NCBI GenBank assembly: GCA_016191115.1
Contig: JACPPG010000011.1
Coordinates: forward strand, 100,044-164,043
Reading direction: 5' to 3'
Length of the DNA: 64,000 bases
From: Planctomycetia bacterium
GTDB lineage: Bacteria; Planctomycetota; Planctomycetia; Pirellulales; JACPPG01
Shown in pieces: positions 1 to 9,678 of the stretch (position 1 is the first letter of the stretch; every line of letters begins with the position of its first letter). The position numbers and the translations under genes are program-made. Below the pieces are notes generated by a model, which was not told where the DNA came from, searched no databases, and saw only the letters and a program-made list of their open reading frames with translations.

Positions 1-437
1 AGCAAACCGAGGCCCGGGAAGCGGCTCAGGGCAGTGCCCCGGTCGCCGGCCGTCCGGTGCCAGTTTCTTCGCTTTGTGCTGCAAAGGGCAGGCGCAGAAA
101 CTCGCGGATTGTTGAACGTCATGTCCGGTACCCATAGGGGGCGCTCAACAACTCGCGCATTGTTGAGCGTGAGCCGCGGTGACGAAGGCGCAATAATGAC
201 CGGCAGGCGGCGGGCAAGTGCAGCAGGCGGCGGGCAGCCGGCAGTTGGTCGGAAATGACAGAACGGCCACAGAGGGCACCGAGCACACCGAGAATTAGCC
301 AAACAGACAGAACAGTATTTCCTCAGTGCTCTCGGAGACCTCTGTGGCTTTCCCGTGTCAGAAGGCGGGCAGGATGCCCGCCCCCCTGCCTGCCACCGGC
401 TGAAATCGCTAGATCGTCCCGCTACAATAGACCCGAT
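1..437. other. Gene-free leader region with short repeats
   Basis: I see no convincing gene here; the small open frames have no recognisable product. The stretch holds a direct repeat (101-119 and 152-170, about 17 of 19 bases identical). The second copy is part of a 10-bp perfect hairpin (CGCTCAACAA at 142-151 with TTGTTGAGCG at 160-169). A second inverted repeat pairs GCCACAGAGGGCACCGAG (266-283) with its near-complement at 331-348 (16 of 18). A short GGCGGGCAGGATGCCCGCC hairpin lies near 363-381. These resemble intergenic repeats scattered through planctomycete genomes. Confidence 0.6.
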
Positions 438-1919
438 ATGACTGACATCGCCAAACTTTTCGCCGCCCCTTCGCCGCTCTACCCCAGCCGGCGCGAGTTC
501 CTCAAGCGGACCGGCAATGGGTTTGGGCTGGCGGCGCTCGCCTCGCTGCTCGGTAGCGATGGGCTGCTGAAAGCCGAGACGGCGCAGAGCCCGGCCGATC
601 GGGCGCTCCATCCGCTGGCCCCGCAGCCGGCGCACTTTCCGGCCAAGGCGCAATCGGTCATCTGGCTCTTCATGAACGGCGGGCCCAGCCACGTCGACAC
701 GTGGCAGTACAAACCTGAGCTTGAAAAACGCGACGGCCAGGACTTCGAGGGCTTCGACAAGAACACCGGCTTTTTCGTCGAGCAGGTCGGCCCGTTGATG
801 AAGTCGCCGTTCAAATTCGCCCGGCACGGACGGTGCGGGGCGTGGGTCTCGGAAATCTTTCCGAAGATGGCCCAGCACGTGGACGACATGGCCTTCATGT
901 ACGGCTGCTTCACCGAGACGAACAATCACTCCCCGGCCCTGTTCCAGGTCAACACCGGCTTCAGCCGCATGGGATTTCCCAGCGTCGGCGCGTGGGTCAC
1001 GTATGGGCTGGGTTCGGTCAGCCAGAACCTCCCGGCGTTCGTCGTCATGTACGACACGCTGGGCCGCGGCCTGCCGAAGGGATACGCGCAGAACTGGGGC
1101 GCCGGGTTCCTGCCGGGCATCTACCAGGGAACGGCGCTGAACGCCCAAGGGGCGCCGATCGACAACCTCGTGCGGGCCGACGGCACGAGCGATGCTCAAC
1201 AGCGCAACCAGTTGGCGCTCGTCAACCGGTTGAATCGCCGCCACCGGGAGCAGAACCCGGCCGAGGCGGAGCTTGCCGCGCGGATCGAAAGTTTCGAGCT
1301 CGCCTATCGCATGCAGATGGCCGCGCCCGAGGCGCTCGACGTCGACGGCGAGCCGGAGTCGATTAAGCGCCTGTACGGCCTCGATAACCCGAAGTGTACG
1401 CACTTCAGCCGGCAATGCCTGATCGCGCGGCGGATGATCGAGCGGGGCGTCCGCTTCGTGCAGATTTATTCGGGCGGGACGGAGAACGAGAAAAGCTGGG
1501 ACGGCCACACCAACATTGCCGACAATCACCGCGGGTTCGCCGGCGAGACCGACATCCCGATCGGCGGACTATTGACCGACCTGAAGCAGCGCGGCCTCTT
1601 GGACTCGACGTTGGTGGTGTGGAACGGTGAGTTCGGCCGGCTGCCGATCGTGCAAAAGGGGGGCACCGGCCGCGACCACAACCCGCACGCCTTTACCACC
1701 TGGATGGCCGGCGCCGGCGTGAAGGGGGGCACGCTGTACGGCGACACCGATGAGTTCGGCCACAAGGCCGTCGCCGGCCGGGTAAGCATCAACGACCTGC
1801 ACGCCACGATGCTGCACCTCTTGGGCATCGACCACACGAAGCTCACCTATCACTTCAACGGCCGCAACTTCCGGCTCACCGACGTGGCCGGCGAAGCGGT
1901 GCAGGCGATCCTGGCGTGA
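438..1919 (+). CDS. DUF1501 domain protein, Tat-exported
   Basis: A 493-residue protein of the DUF1501 family, which belongs to the alkaline phosphatase/sulfatase-like superfamily and is strongly expanded in planctomycetes. I chose the ATG at 438 because it places a twin-arginine motif (SRREFLKRT, residues 17-25) at the N-terminus; the longer upstream reading frame has no family similarity. Family features seen include WLFMNGGPSHVDTW near the start of the mature domain, a QCLIARRMIERGVRFVQIY block, and the C-terminal WNGEFGR and GRDHNPHAFTTW segments. In planctomycetes such proteins are often encoded beside DUF1549/DUF1553 proteins; that partner could lie left of the window. The biochemical role is unknown. 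The next gene is convergent. Confidence 0.93.
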   Translation: MTDIAKLFAAPSPLYPSRREFLKRTGNGFGLAALASLLGSDGLLKAETAQSPADRALHPLAPQPAHFPAKAQSVIWLFMNGGPSHVDTWQYKPELEKRDGQDFEGFDKNTGFFVEQVGPLMKSPFKFARHGRCGAWVSEIFPKMAQHVDDMAFMYGCFTETNNHSPALFQVNTGFSRMGFPSVGAWVTYGLGSVSQNLPAFVVMYDTLGRGLPKGYAQNWGAGFLPGIYQGTALNAQGAPIDNLVRADGTSDAQQRNQLALVNRLNRRHREQNPAEAELAARIESFELAYRMQMAAPEALDVDGEPESIKRLYGLDNPKCTHFSRQCLIARRMIERGVRFVQIYSGGTENEKSWDGHTNIADNHRGFAGETDIPIGGLLTDLKQRGLLDSTLVVWNGEFGRLPIVQKGGTGRDHNPHAFTTWMAGAGVKGGTLYGDTDEFGHKAVAGRVSINDLHATMLHLLGIDHTKLTYHFNGRNFRLTDVAGEAVQAILA

Positions 1920-1956
1920 GGCGGGTATAATTGATTGCGCCATGGCGAGGGCTCGC

Positions 1957-3627
1957 TCACGCCTGGAACTGAAACCCAAAAAGCGCCGCGTCGCGGAGCG
2001 TAAAACACGCACGGACCGGCCGACCGGCAAGGGCCGCCACCGACTCCCCGCCGCTCCAACGCACATGTAGCGCCACGCCGTCGCCGCGCACCGACTGACA
2101 GTCGGCCGCCGTGAAGCCCGCTAGCGGTTTGCCGCCTGCGTCCTGCAACTCGGCGCGCACCCAGCCGTTCGGCGCCCGTGCGTTGACAGTCAACGTCTGG
2201 CCGTCGAATCGCAGCGGCCGCGTGACCAGCCGCCCCTCGCGCCCCCGCGCGTCGAAGCTCACGTAGCCGTGCAAGCGCAGCGTGGCGCGGGCCGTGCGCG
2301 GCGTCCGCAGATAACCCGGCTCGAACATCGATCCGTCGCGATTGAAGACCAGGTGGTCGCCGTCCCAGGCCGAGTAGTACAGCCATAGCTCGTCGCCGAC
2401 GCGGACCGGGCATTGACTGAAGGCCAGCCGGTCGTACCCATGCGGCTCGTCGCTATGCGGCAGCCAGACTTGCTTGCCCGCCACGGGGCGCCACGATTTG
2501 CCCGCGTCCCGGCTGACAAACAACCGCACCTCGGTCGTGCCTTTGCGCCACACGCCGTCGAAATTGGCGCCGGGCATCTGGTACTCAGGCTTCGTGCGGT
2601 CGCCGTGGAAGATCACCACCTGGCCCAGCCAGGCGCCCGACTGCGGTCCGCCCACGCGGTAGGCCGTCATGTCCATGTACTCGACCCAATCGTCGGGCGC
2701 CTTCGATTCGTCGGCCGCGACCGGAAGAGCCAGTTCCGGCCCGGTCCAGTCGACGAGGTTGGGCGACTGGCAACGGGCGACGTCGCGGCCGCCCCGTTTT
2801 TTCCAACTGCCGATCGTGTCCTGGCCGACCGCGAACCACACGTCCGCCGCCTGGTCAAACCCGGCGATCGAGCCGCGCGGCGGGAGCCGGCCGCCGTCGA
2901 TCGGCGTCAGCTTGGCGAGCCAGTCGCGGTCGCCCGCCACGTCGGGCCATGCGGCGGCGAAGTAGACCTGCGACTCGACCGGTTTGGCAAAGGGGTGCGT
3001 ATCGTCCTTGCGCATCCGCCGCACCAGGAACCGCTTGCCAGGCTCGTGCAGGTTGCCGTGCGCCGCCAGGTCGTAGACATAGTCAAGCGGGAAGCCGAGG
3101 TTGTTGTCCTTCGACATGCCGGTCGGGACGAGAAAGGGAAACTCGTCCGTGCGGCGAAAGCCGGCCGGACCCTCGACGAGGCCCAGGTTCGGCTTCGTCC
3201 AGCGGATGCCGTCGTCGCTCGTGGCGTAGCCGACGCTTTCGCGGAACCAGTGCGCCTTGTCCTCGCCGATCGTCGGTTGCACGCGCACGCCCGGGTCCCA
3301 CCAGGCGTAGCGGTAGGTCATGTGGAACCGGCCGGCCGCGTCGCGGCAGACGACGTTGTCCCGGTACACGCTGCCCAGTTGCCAGTCGCTGCCGTCGGCC
3401 TCCTTGATCAGGCCCTGCTTCACCGGCTGGTGCAGCGTGCGAGCGAGGTCCGAACAGCTTGCCAGGGCCCAATCGTCCAGAAACGTCTGCGGCTCGCCGC
3501 CAATTGGAAGCGCCTCCGGCTCGGTGGCGGCGCTGATGCGGACACCGGCGGCGCCAAGCGCTACGGTGCCTGCCGCTACCGCGGAGGCCTTCAAAAACTC
3601 GCGACGTGTTTTGGGCCAAGCCGACAT
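1957..3627 (-). CDS. Tat-exported beta-propeller protein, glycosidase/sialidase-like
   Basis: A 556-residue protein. The ATG at 3627 puts a Tat signal (TRREFLKAS, residues 7-15) at the N-terminus followed by an Ala-rich hydrophobic stretch; the open frame upstream of it is low-complexity Arg/Ser/Thr and not credible. The mature part has repeated phrases typical of five-bladed propeller glycoside hydrolases and sialidases (YATSDDGIRWTKPNLGL, RLFVSRDAGKSWRPV, ELWLYYSAWDGDH), and a C-terminal beta domain (GYVSFDARGREGRLVTRPL) seen in many planctomycete exported hydrolase-like proteins. I infer a secreted carbohydrate-active or carbohydrate-binding role; I cannot assign a family number or catalytic residues. 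It precedes the dienelactone hydrolase on the opposite side of a 58-bp gap and may be cotranscribed with it. Confidence 0.8.
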   Translation of the reverse strand: MSAWPKTRREFLKASAVAAGTVALGAAGVRISAATEPEALPIGGEPQTFLDDWALASCSDLARTLHQPVKQGLIKEADGSDWQLGSVYRDNVVCRDAAGRFHMTYRYAWWDPGVRVQPTIGEDKAHWFRESVGYATSDDGIRWTKPNLGLVEGPAGFRRTDEFPFLVPTGMSKDNNLGFPLDYVYDLAAHGNLHEPGKRFLVRRMRKDDTHPFAKPVESQVYFAAAWPDVAGDRDWLAKLTPIDGGRLPPRGSIAGFDQAADVWFAVGQDTIGSWKKRGGRDVARCQSPNLVDWTGPELALPVAADESKAPDDWVEYMDMTAYRVGGPQSGAWLGQVVIFHGDRTKPEYQMPGANFDGVWRKGTTEVRLFVSRDAGKSWRPVAGKQVWLPHSDEPHGYDRLAFSQCPVRVGDELWLYYSAWDGDHLVFNRDGSMFEPGYLRTPRTARATLRLHGYVSFDARGREGRLVTRPLRFDGQTLTVNARAPNGWVRAELQDAGGKPLAGFTAADCQSVRGDGVALHVRWSGGESVAALAGRPVRACFTLRDAALFGFQFQA

Positions 3628-3685
3628 GGGAATACTGCATTCGCCAGCGGAGAGGCGGGTATTGTTAGAGGTCCAGACGGTCCGT

Positions 3686-4558
<873 letters not shown>

Positions 4559-4579
4559 CGTTGAACTCCCGAGCGCAAG

Positions 4580-4600
4580 TAGGGTGCTCGATGAGCACCA
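4580..4600. repeat. TAGGGTGC-type hairpin repeat, single arm
   Basis: The segment TAGGGTGCTCGATGAGCACC contains a perfect 7-bp hairpin (GGTGCTC / GAGCACC, loop GAT). It belongs to the same repeat family as the paired arms at 28864-28938 and 41571-41652. Confidence 0.6.
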
Positions 4601-4743
4601 TGAAAGCCGTAGACGTCTAGCCGCCGCGGCCACGCGGCGCAGCGGAATAATTGGGCAGTCTAGTGCGCGCAACGAGCGCGCCCACGTGAGCCGCCATTGA
4701 CCGTTGAATTGAGGGGCGCCGCGGGGACATGTCAAGGGTCGGC

Positions 4744-5883
4744 TCACGGCAGCTTGTACTTCCCGATCCGGTCGTTGCGCAGGCTGCCGAGATACAAATA
4801 CCCGTTGCGCTCCTGGGCCGAGGTGATCTCGCGCAGGTGCTTGCCGGTCGGGTCCTGAAAGCTGTCCACGATGTTGCCCTGCTCGTCGAGCTTGACGACA
4901 AAGGCGTACGGCTGCGGCTGGGGCCACAAGAAACCAGGCAGCTTGGCCAGCGTTCGCTTCAGCATCGGGCGGGGCGCAAGCCAGTCACCCGTTTCGTTGC
5001 GGACCGTAAACAGCGCGAGCCAGAACGTCCCCTGCCGGTTCGACGAGATGTTGTCCGGGTAACCCGGCAGATTGTCGACGAACGTGTCCGAAGTGCCGGC
5101 TTTTTCGCCGGTGAGCCAGTAGCGCGTGATGCGGAACCGGTACGTCTCGTTCACCAGCACGAAGTCCTCGTTCTGCGACAGGGCAATGCCGTTGGCAAAG
5201 TACAGCTCGGGCAAAAGAACCTTCGTCTCCAGCGTTCGCGGGTCGTAACGCAAGAGCCGCCCGTGCGGCCGCGCCTCCAGCATGTCGTACAGGTACTCGC
5301 CGGGGCCAAAGCGGCTGCTGGCGTCGGAGAAGTAAATCGTGCCGTCGCGGGCGATGTCGAGATCGTCGGGAAAGCCCAGGTCCACGCCGTCGGCCTTGGT
5401 CACAAGCGTGGTGATCGCGCCGGCCGGATCGATCGACAAGAGACCTTTGAAGCCGTCGGCCACGATCAGGTTGCCGTCGGGCGCAAAGGCGATGCCAATG
5501 GGCCGCCCGCCGGTGGTGGCAAACGTGGTCGCCGTGCCTTCAAGATCGACGCGGACGATGCGCCCGTCGGCGGTGCCCGTGAAGATGTTGCCTTGGGCAT
5601 CGACTTCGACGTCCTCCGGCCCGTCGACCGCGCCGGCGGCAATGATCTCGGCCGATTGCAGACGATCGTTGGGCGCAAGCGCCCCGGCCAGCGGCGGCGC
5701 AGGCGGCGGCTGATAAGCGACCGGGTCGATCGGCGACGGCCACAGGAAAAGATAGGCCAGAACGATGAGCACGATCGTCGCCAGCGCGTAGCCAAGTTGC
5801 TTGAGCCGGCTGGCCTTCGGGTCGTCCGGCGCCTCTGTGGCGTCCGGCCGGTTGGAGGCCTCGTCCGCCTGAGTGTCGCTCAT
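4744..5883 (-). CDS. SMP-30/gluconolactonase-like beta-propeller, membrane-anchored
   Basis: A 379-residue protein with a charged N-terminus, one transmembrane segment (about residues 31-48, ending LFLWPS) and a six-bladed propeller. Typical phrases of the SMP-30/strictosidine-synthase-like fold are [75 protein letters not shown] and [18 protein letters not shown]. The last three resemble the APMAP / strictosidine synthase branch. The likely activity is lactone or ester hydrolysis with a bound divalent metal, facing the periplasm. Its ATG overlaps the stop of the upstream methyltransferase gene by 4 bp, which suggests translational coupling. Confidence 0.88.
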   Translation of the reverse strand: MSDTQADEASNRPDATEAPDDPKASRLKQLGYALATIVLIVLAYLFLWPSPIDPVAYQPPPAPPLAGALAPNDRLQSAEIIAAGAVDGPEDVEVDAQGNIFTGTADGRIVRVDLEGTATTFATTGGRPIGIAFAPDGNLIVADGFKGLLSIDPAGAITTLVTKADGVDLGFPDDLDIARDGTIYFSDASSRFGPGEYLYDMLEARPHGRLLRYDPRTLETKVLLPELYFANGIALSQNEDFVLVNETYRFRITRYWLTGEKAGTSDTFVDNLPGYPDNISSNRQGTFWLALFTVRNETGDWLAPRPMLKRTLAKLPGFLWPQPQPYAFVVKLDEQGNIVDSFQDPTGKHLREITSAQERNGYLYLGSLRNDRIGKYKLP

Positions 5884-6707
5884 GGCTTCTCCTCAATCGC
5901 GCTATGGGGGCTCGCGGCCACGATCGCGAAGACGCGATGCGGGACCGCAATCGGGTCGCGCGGAAACCGCTCGGCCAGGATCCGCGCAAGTTCGCCGTCG
6001 AAACGCGCCACTTCGTCTTCCGACAAGGTCGCCGCCACGCCGGCGCTGGCGCGGATGCGTCCGCGCCACGCTTCGTGACTATACGGCACGGCCTGGTCGA
6101 AAGAAAACGTCCGCGGGTCCTCGAAGCCCACTTCCGCCAGTCCCGGCAGCCATTCGGGATGGCGCCCGTTGCGCCCGCCGAAGTGCCACTCGGGGTTGAA
6201 TCGCTCGATAAGCTGCTCGGTCGCCTCCACGACATTGCCTGCCAGCGGCAACCAGTCGAAGTGCGCGATGACCAGTCGCCCGCCGGGCACCAGCACGCGC
6301 CGGACCTCGGATGCCGCCCGGGCGCGATCAAACCAATGCCAGCACTGTCCCGCGGTGACAACGTCGAGGCTGGCGTTGGCGAACGGCAGGAACTCGGCTC
6401 GTCCGACGACATAATCCACCGCGACGCTGGCCGCCACATCAAGCCGGCGCGCTTGATGCAATAGCGGCGCCGCCAGGTCGAGCGCCGTCACGCGGCAATC
6501 CTGTCGCGCGAGCCCCCGGCCCAGCGAGCCGGTGCCAGTCCCCAGGTCGAGGGCACGCTGTCCCGCGTGGCCGACCCCCAGGGAGCGCAAACGAGCAAAG
6601 AGCTCGTCGGGAAAGCCGGCCCGAAAGCGGCCGTAGTCTTCGGCCGTTCGGCCGAAGTCGACACGGCGATCGAACTGGGCACTCCTTTCTCGCGCCGGCC
6701 GGCTCAC
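5880..6707 (-). CDS. Class I SAM-dependent methyltransferase
   Basis: A 275-residue protein with the SAM-binding motif ALDLGTGTG (about residues 52-60), an acidic motif II region (CRVTALDLAAPLL) and a post-motif block (VTAGQCWHWFDRARAASEVRRVLVPGGRLVIAHFD) typical of small-molecule methyltransferases of the Methyltransf_11 type. I chose the GTG at 6707 because GGAGGGAACGAGCG lies just before it, a strong ribosome binding site. A longer GTG start at 6782 would overlap the cupin gene and adds a low-complexity leader. Substrate unknown. It is coupled to the SMP-30-like gene by a 4-bp overlap. Confidence 0.87.
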   Translation of the reverse strand: MSRPARERSAQFDRRVDFGRTAEDYGRFRAGFPDELFARLRSLGVGHAGQRALDLGTGTGSLGRGLARQDCRVTALDLAAPLLHQARRLDVAASVAVDYVVGRAEFLPFANASLDVVTAGQCWHWFDRARAASEVRRVLVPGGRLVIAHFDWLPLAGNVVEATEQLIERFNPEWHFGGRNGRHPEWLPGLAEVGFEDPRTFSFDQAVPYSHEAWRGRIRASAGVAATLSEDEVARFDGELARILAERFPRDPIAVPHRVFAIVAASPHSAIEEKP

Positions 6708-6738
6708 CGCTCGTTCCCTCCCGTTGCTCGCGGCCCGT

Positions 6739-7101
6739 CTACGCGTCGCGGTGCACCGCGTCGGGCGAGAAGGCCGGCACACAGATTGAGACGTACCCGG
6801 CCCCGTCGGCCTCGGGCGTGCTGTACTCGATCCACTCGCCGCGCGGCGCGATGATGGCCTGGCCGGCCCGCGCGTCGATCGTGCCGGCGCGGGTGCGCGC
6901 CCGCAGCGTGCCGCGGAGCACCAGGTTGAACTCGTCGAATTCCGGAGTCTGGCCGGGCTCGATCCAGCCCCCCGGACTGTTCATCCGGGCGACGCTGGCT
7001 TCGGTAGTCTTAGAATTGACGCGGCCGATGAACTCCTCGATCACCTTGGGCTTGTTGCCCGCGGCCTGAATAATGCTGGGTTGCGCGACAAGGATTGCCA
7101 C
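6739..7101 (-). CDS. Small single-domain cupin protein
   Basis: A 120-residue cupin. It starts at GTG 7101 (reading VAILVAQPSIIQAAG), preceded at suitable spacing by AAGGA. The protein shows the cupin barrel pattern: WIEPGQTPEFDEFNLVLRGTLRAR, then AGQAIIAPRGEWIEYSTPEADGAGYVSICVPAF. Glu and Asp residues stand where classic cupins carry metal-binding histidines, so metal binding is uncertain. Short cupins of this type often act as small-molecule sensors or isomerases; no specific function can be assigned. It lies 31 bp upstream of the methyltransferase in the same direction and is probably cotranscribed with it. Confidence 0.8.
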   Translation of the reverse strand: MAILVAQPSIIQAAGNKPKVIEEFIGRVNSKTTEASVARMNSPGGWIEPGQTPEFDEFNLVLRGTLRARTRAGTIDARAGQAIIAPRGEWIEYSTPEADGAGYVSICVPAFSPDAVHRDA

Positions 7102-7154
7102 GGTACGGGTCCTTTCTCTCGATAACAGGGATACGGGCGCGCGAACTTGTCGCG

Positions 7155-8132
7155 CTACCAGTGCAACACGATTTTGCCGATCGCGCGGCGGCTGGTGAGA
7201 AGGTTCATGGCGTCGGCGACGCGATCGAAGGGATACCGCGCGGCGATCACCGGGCGCAGAACACCCGTTTTGAACAGTTCCATCAATTCCCGCCAACCCT
7301 GCTCGATCTTGGCCGGATTCATCTGCCGGTAGAATCCCCAGTGCAGGCCGACGACGCTGTAGTTCTTCACCAGGATATGATTGCCGCGGAAGGTGGGGAA
7401 CTGGCCGCTGGTGAAGCCGATGATCACCAGGCGTCCCTCGAAGGCGATGCACTTCGTGCTTTGTTCGGCCAGGTCGCCGCCGACGGGATCGTAGATCACG
7501 TCGGCCCCGCGGCCCCCGGTGGCCTGCTTGACGCCTTCGACAAAGTCCTCCGTCTGATAGTTGAGCACCAGGTCGGCGCCGCTTGCGAGCACTGCGGCCC
7601 GCTTGTCGTCGCTGCCGACGGTGCCGATGATTTTTCCGGCGCCAAGCGCTTTGGCAATCTGCACGGCGGCCAGCCCGACGCCGCCGGCGGCCGAGTGGAC
7701 CAGCACCGTTTCGCCCTTGGCAAGCTGACCGCGATAGACGAGCCCGAAGTACGACGTCTGGTACACCAAGGGAAACGCCGCGGCCTGCTCGTCGTCGAGG
7801 CCCGGCGGCACCGGCCGCACCGAGTGAAGCGGCGCGACCGCGTACTCCGCGAACCCGCCCAGATCGCATTGGGCGACGACGCGCGCACCCTTCTCGATGT
7901 GCTTCACCGCCGACCCGACCTCCTCGACTGTGCCGACCAGCTCGAAACCGGGCGTGAACGGCAGTGGCGGCTTGAACTGGTACTGCCCGCCGATGATCAG
8001 CACGTCGGGGAAATTCAGGGCCGCCGTGTGCACCCGCACGAGCACGTCGCTGGGTGCTGGCGTGGGTCGCGGGATGTCGGCCAAGACGAGATCGGACGGC
8101 TGGCACCACTTCTGGCAGACAACGGCCTTCAT
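7155..8132 (-). CDS. NADPH:quinone oxidoreductase family protein
   Basis: A 325-residue zinc-independent member of the medium-chain dehydrogenase/reductase superfamily. It has the N-terminal GroES-like domain (VRVHTAALNFPDVLIIGGQYQ, PFTPGFELVGTVEEVG) and a Rossmann domain with the nucleotide motif AAGGVG at residues 148-153. No structural-zinc cysteine cluster is present, as expected for quinone oxidoreductases. The C-terminus (FDRVADAMNLLTSRRAIGKIVL) is typical. It probably reduces quinones or enones using NADPH in the cytoplasm. It is the first gene of a minus-strand run with the cupin and methyltransferase; the 53-bp gap to the cupin allows cotranscription. Confidence 0.92.
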   Translation of the reverse strand: MKAVVCQKWCQPSDLVLADIPRPTPAPSDVLVRVHTAALNFPDVLIIGGQYQFKPPLPFTPGFELVGTVEEVGSAVKHIEKGARVVAQCDLGGFAEYAVAPLHSVRPVPPGLDDEQAAAFPLVYQTSYFGLVYRGQLAKGETVLVHSAAGGVGLAAVQIAKALGAGKIIGTVGSDDKRAAVLASGADLVLNYQTEDFVEGVKQATGGRGADVIYDPVGGDLAEQSTKCIAFEGRLVIIGFTSGQFPTFRGNHILVKNYSVVGLHWGFYRQMNPAKIEQGWRELMELFKTGVLRPVIAARYPFDRVADAMNLLTSRRAIGKIVLHW

Positions 8133-8400
8133 TGCTCGGTTTCCTGGGCCTGGTTTCTGGCGTGCCCGCCCCGCGATAAGACCGGCCAGTGTACGGGACG
8201 GCAGCCGATTTCACAAACCTTTATTGAGTATCAGGTTGCGACACAGCGGTTGGCCGGCGGATCGGCAGTGCACGATGTCGATTCCCTTGATCGAGCGAGA
8301 CGCCGAAAAATACCCCCACCGCGACACCCCAGCGGCCCAGCGGGGTTATCTATACGTGGGATTCTAGCTAAAGTCAGTGGATCTATCAGGGGACGATCCG

Positions 8401-8934
8401 ATGCAGTCACGTCCGTCGCGCGGCGGGTTCACCTTAGTCGAGCTACTGGTGGTGATCGCCATCATCGGGGCCCTGATCGCGCTGTTGCTCCCCGCGGTTC
8501 AGGCGGCGCGCGAATCGGCCCGCCGCACCCAGTGCCGCAACAATCTGCACCAGATTGGGCTGGCGATGGACATGTACCTCGATTCCATGGGCGTCAGTGG
8601 CCGGTACCCTGACTGCGCGAAACAACCCAAGACCCTCAATCCCTCAAATCGTCCGGGCCTCAACGAGGTTCTTGCTCCGTACATCGAGGCGAACAAGAAC
8701 TCGTTCCAGTGCCCGGACGACGTCGAGACGCCCAACCGGACGAGCTATTTCGAGCAGGAAGGGCTGAGCTACGAGTATTACGACCAGTACCGCGGTCTGA
8801 CGCGGCCCCAGGCGATTCGGGATCGCTCCTCGACCGAGCTGTATTTTGCCTACGACTTTGACTACGTTCACGGGCCAAAGGACTCAGGGAAGTCGCGGAA
8901 CTTCATCTATCTCGACGGGCACGTCGACTTTTGA
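8401..8934 (+). CDS. DUF1559-type protein with type IV pilin-like N-terminus
   Basis: A 177-residue protein. The ATG at 8401 follows AGGGGACGATCCG and places a prepilin signal at the N-terminus: basic SRPSRGG, then [20 protein letters not shown] with Glu at position 5 after the cleavage site. The segment [19 protein letters not shown] and the C-terminal [10 protein letters not shown] are the conserved ends of planctomycete DUF1559 proteins (the latter a variant of the H-X9-DG end), although this copy is shorter than the usual 300 residues or so. The protein is probably processed by a prepilin peptidase and inserted in the cytoplasmic membrane. The role of the family is unknown; hundreds of copies per genome are common in planctomycetes. 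Confidence 0.9.
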   Translation: MQSRPSRGGFTLVELLVVIAIIGALIALLLPAVQAARESARRTQCRNNLHQIGLAMDMYLDSMGVSGRYPDCAKQPKTLNPSNRPGLNEVLAPYIEANKNSFQCPDDVETPNRTSYFEQEGLSYEYYDQYRGLTRPQAIRDRSSTELYFAYDFDYVHGPKDSGKSRNFIYLDGHVDF

Positions 8935-8957
8935 CCTCGCAAGCGGAGTGACAAGGC

Positions 8958-9629
8958 ATGAACGCCAGGAAATGGGTAACGGCCGCGATCATCGTGTTAT
9001 TGCTTGCCGGTGCAGCCTGGGGCGTTTACGCCCTGCTCCCCGACAAAAACATGGCGCTCGTGCAGGACTTGCGTCAGCAGATGTCGAACGAAAACCTCAG
9101 TCGCGATGAGCGGGGGGTTTTGTTCGACCAAATGCGCGAGGCGTACAACCAACTCACGCCGGCGCAACAGAACGCGATGCGTGCCGAGCGCGAGCAGCGC
9201 TGGCAGCAGCGCGAGATGGAGGACATGAAGAAGTTCTTCGCCCTTCCGAAGAAGGAGCAGATCGCCGAACTCGACAAGCGGATCAAGGAGGATGAGAAGC
9301 GCCGCAAGGAGTGGGAGCAGCGGCGTCAGCAGCGGGAACGCGAACGCGCGCAGCAAGGGGGCACGCAGAATCAATTGGCGCAAGCGGGCGGCACCGGGGG
9401 CGGTGGCAGAGGCGGCCAAGGAGGTGGCGGCCCGGGTGGCGGAAACGGTCGCGGCGGCTTTGGCGGAGGTAACAGCCTCGAGCGCCGCAAGGCGGCGCTC
9501 GACAACTCCTCGCCCGAGCAGCGCGCCATGCGGAGCGAGTACCGCAACATGCAGCAGCAACGCCGTCAGCAGCTCGGCCTGCCGCCCAACAACGGTCGCG
9601 GCGGCGGCGGCCCGCCGCGCTGGCGATAG
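8958..9629 (+). CDS. Membrane-anchored Q/R- and G-rich protein, unknown function
   Basis: A 223-residue protein with one N-terminal transmembrane segment (VTAAIIVLLLAGAAWGVYALL), then a charged, Gln/Glu/Arg-rich helical region (about residues 40-130) that probably forms a coiled coil, then a Gly-rich low-complexity stretch, and a Gln/Arg-rich tail ending GGGGPPRWR. The helical part (LTPAQQNAMRAEREQRWQQREMEDMKKFFALP) resembles exported Spy/CpxP-like or DUF3106-like helical proteins of planctomycetes, but I cannot place it firmly. It starts 23 bp after the DUF1559 gene and is probably cotranscribed with it. Confidence 0.75.
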   Translation: MNARKWVTAAIIVLLLAGAAWGVYALLPDKNMALVQDLRQQMSNENLSRDERGVLFDQMREAYNQLTPAQQNAMRAEREQRWQQREMEDMKKFFALPKKEQIAELDKRIKEDEKRRKEWEQRRQQRERERAQQGGTQNQLAQAGGTGGGGRGGQGGGGPGGGNGRGGFGGGNSLERRKAALDNSSPEQRAMRSEYRNMQQQRRQQLGLPPNNGRGGGGPPRWR

Positions 9630-9678
9630 GCCGACTCTCGTCTGCTGCCAAACGATGGCGTTTCGCCCGGCGGGCCTG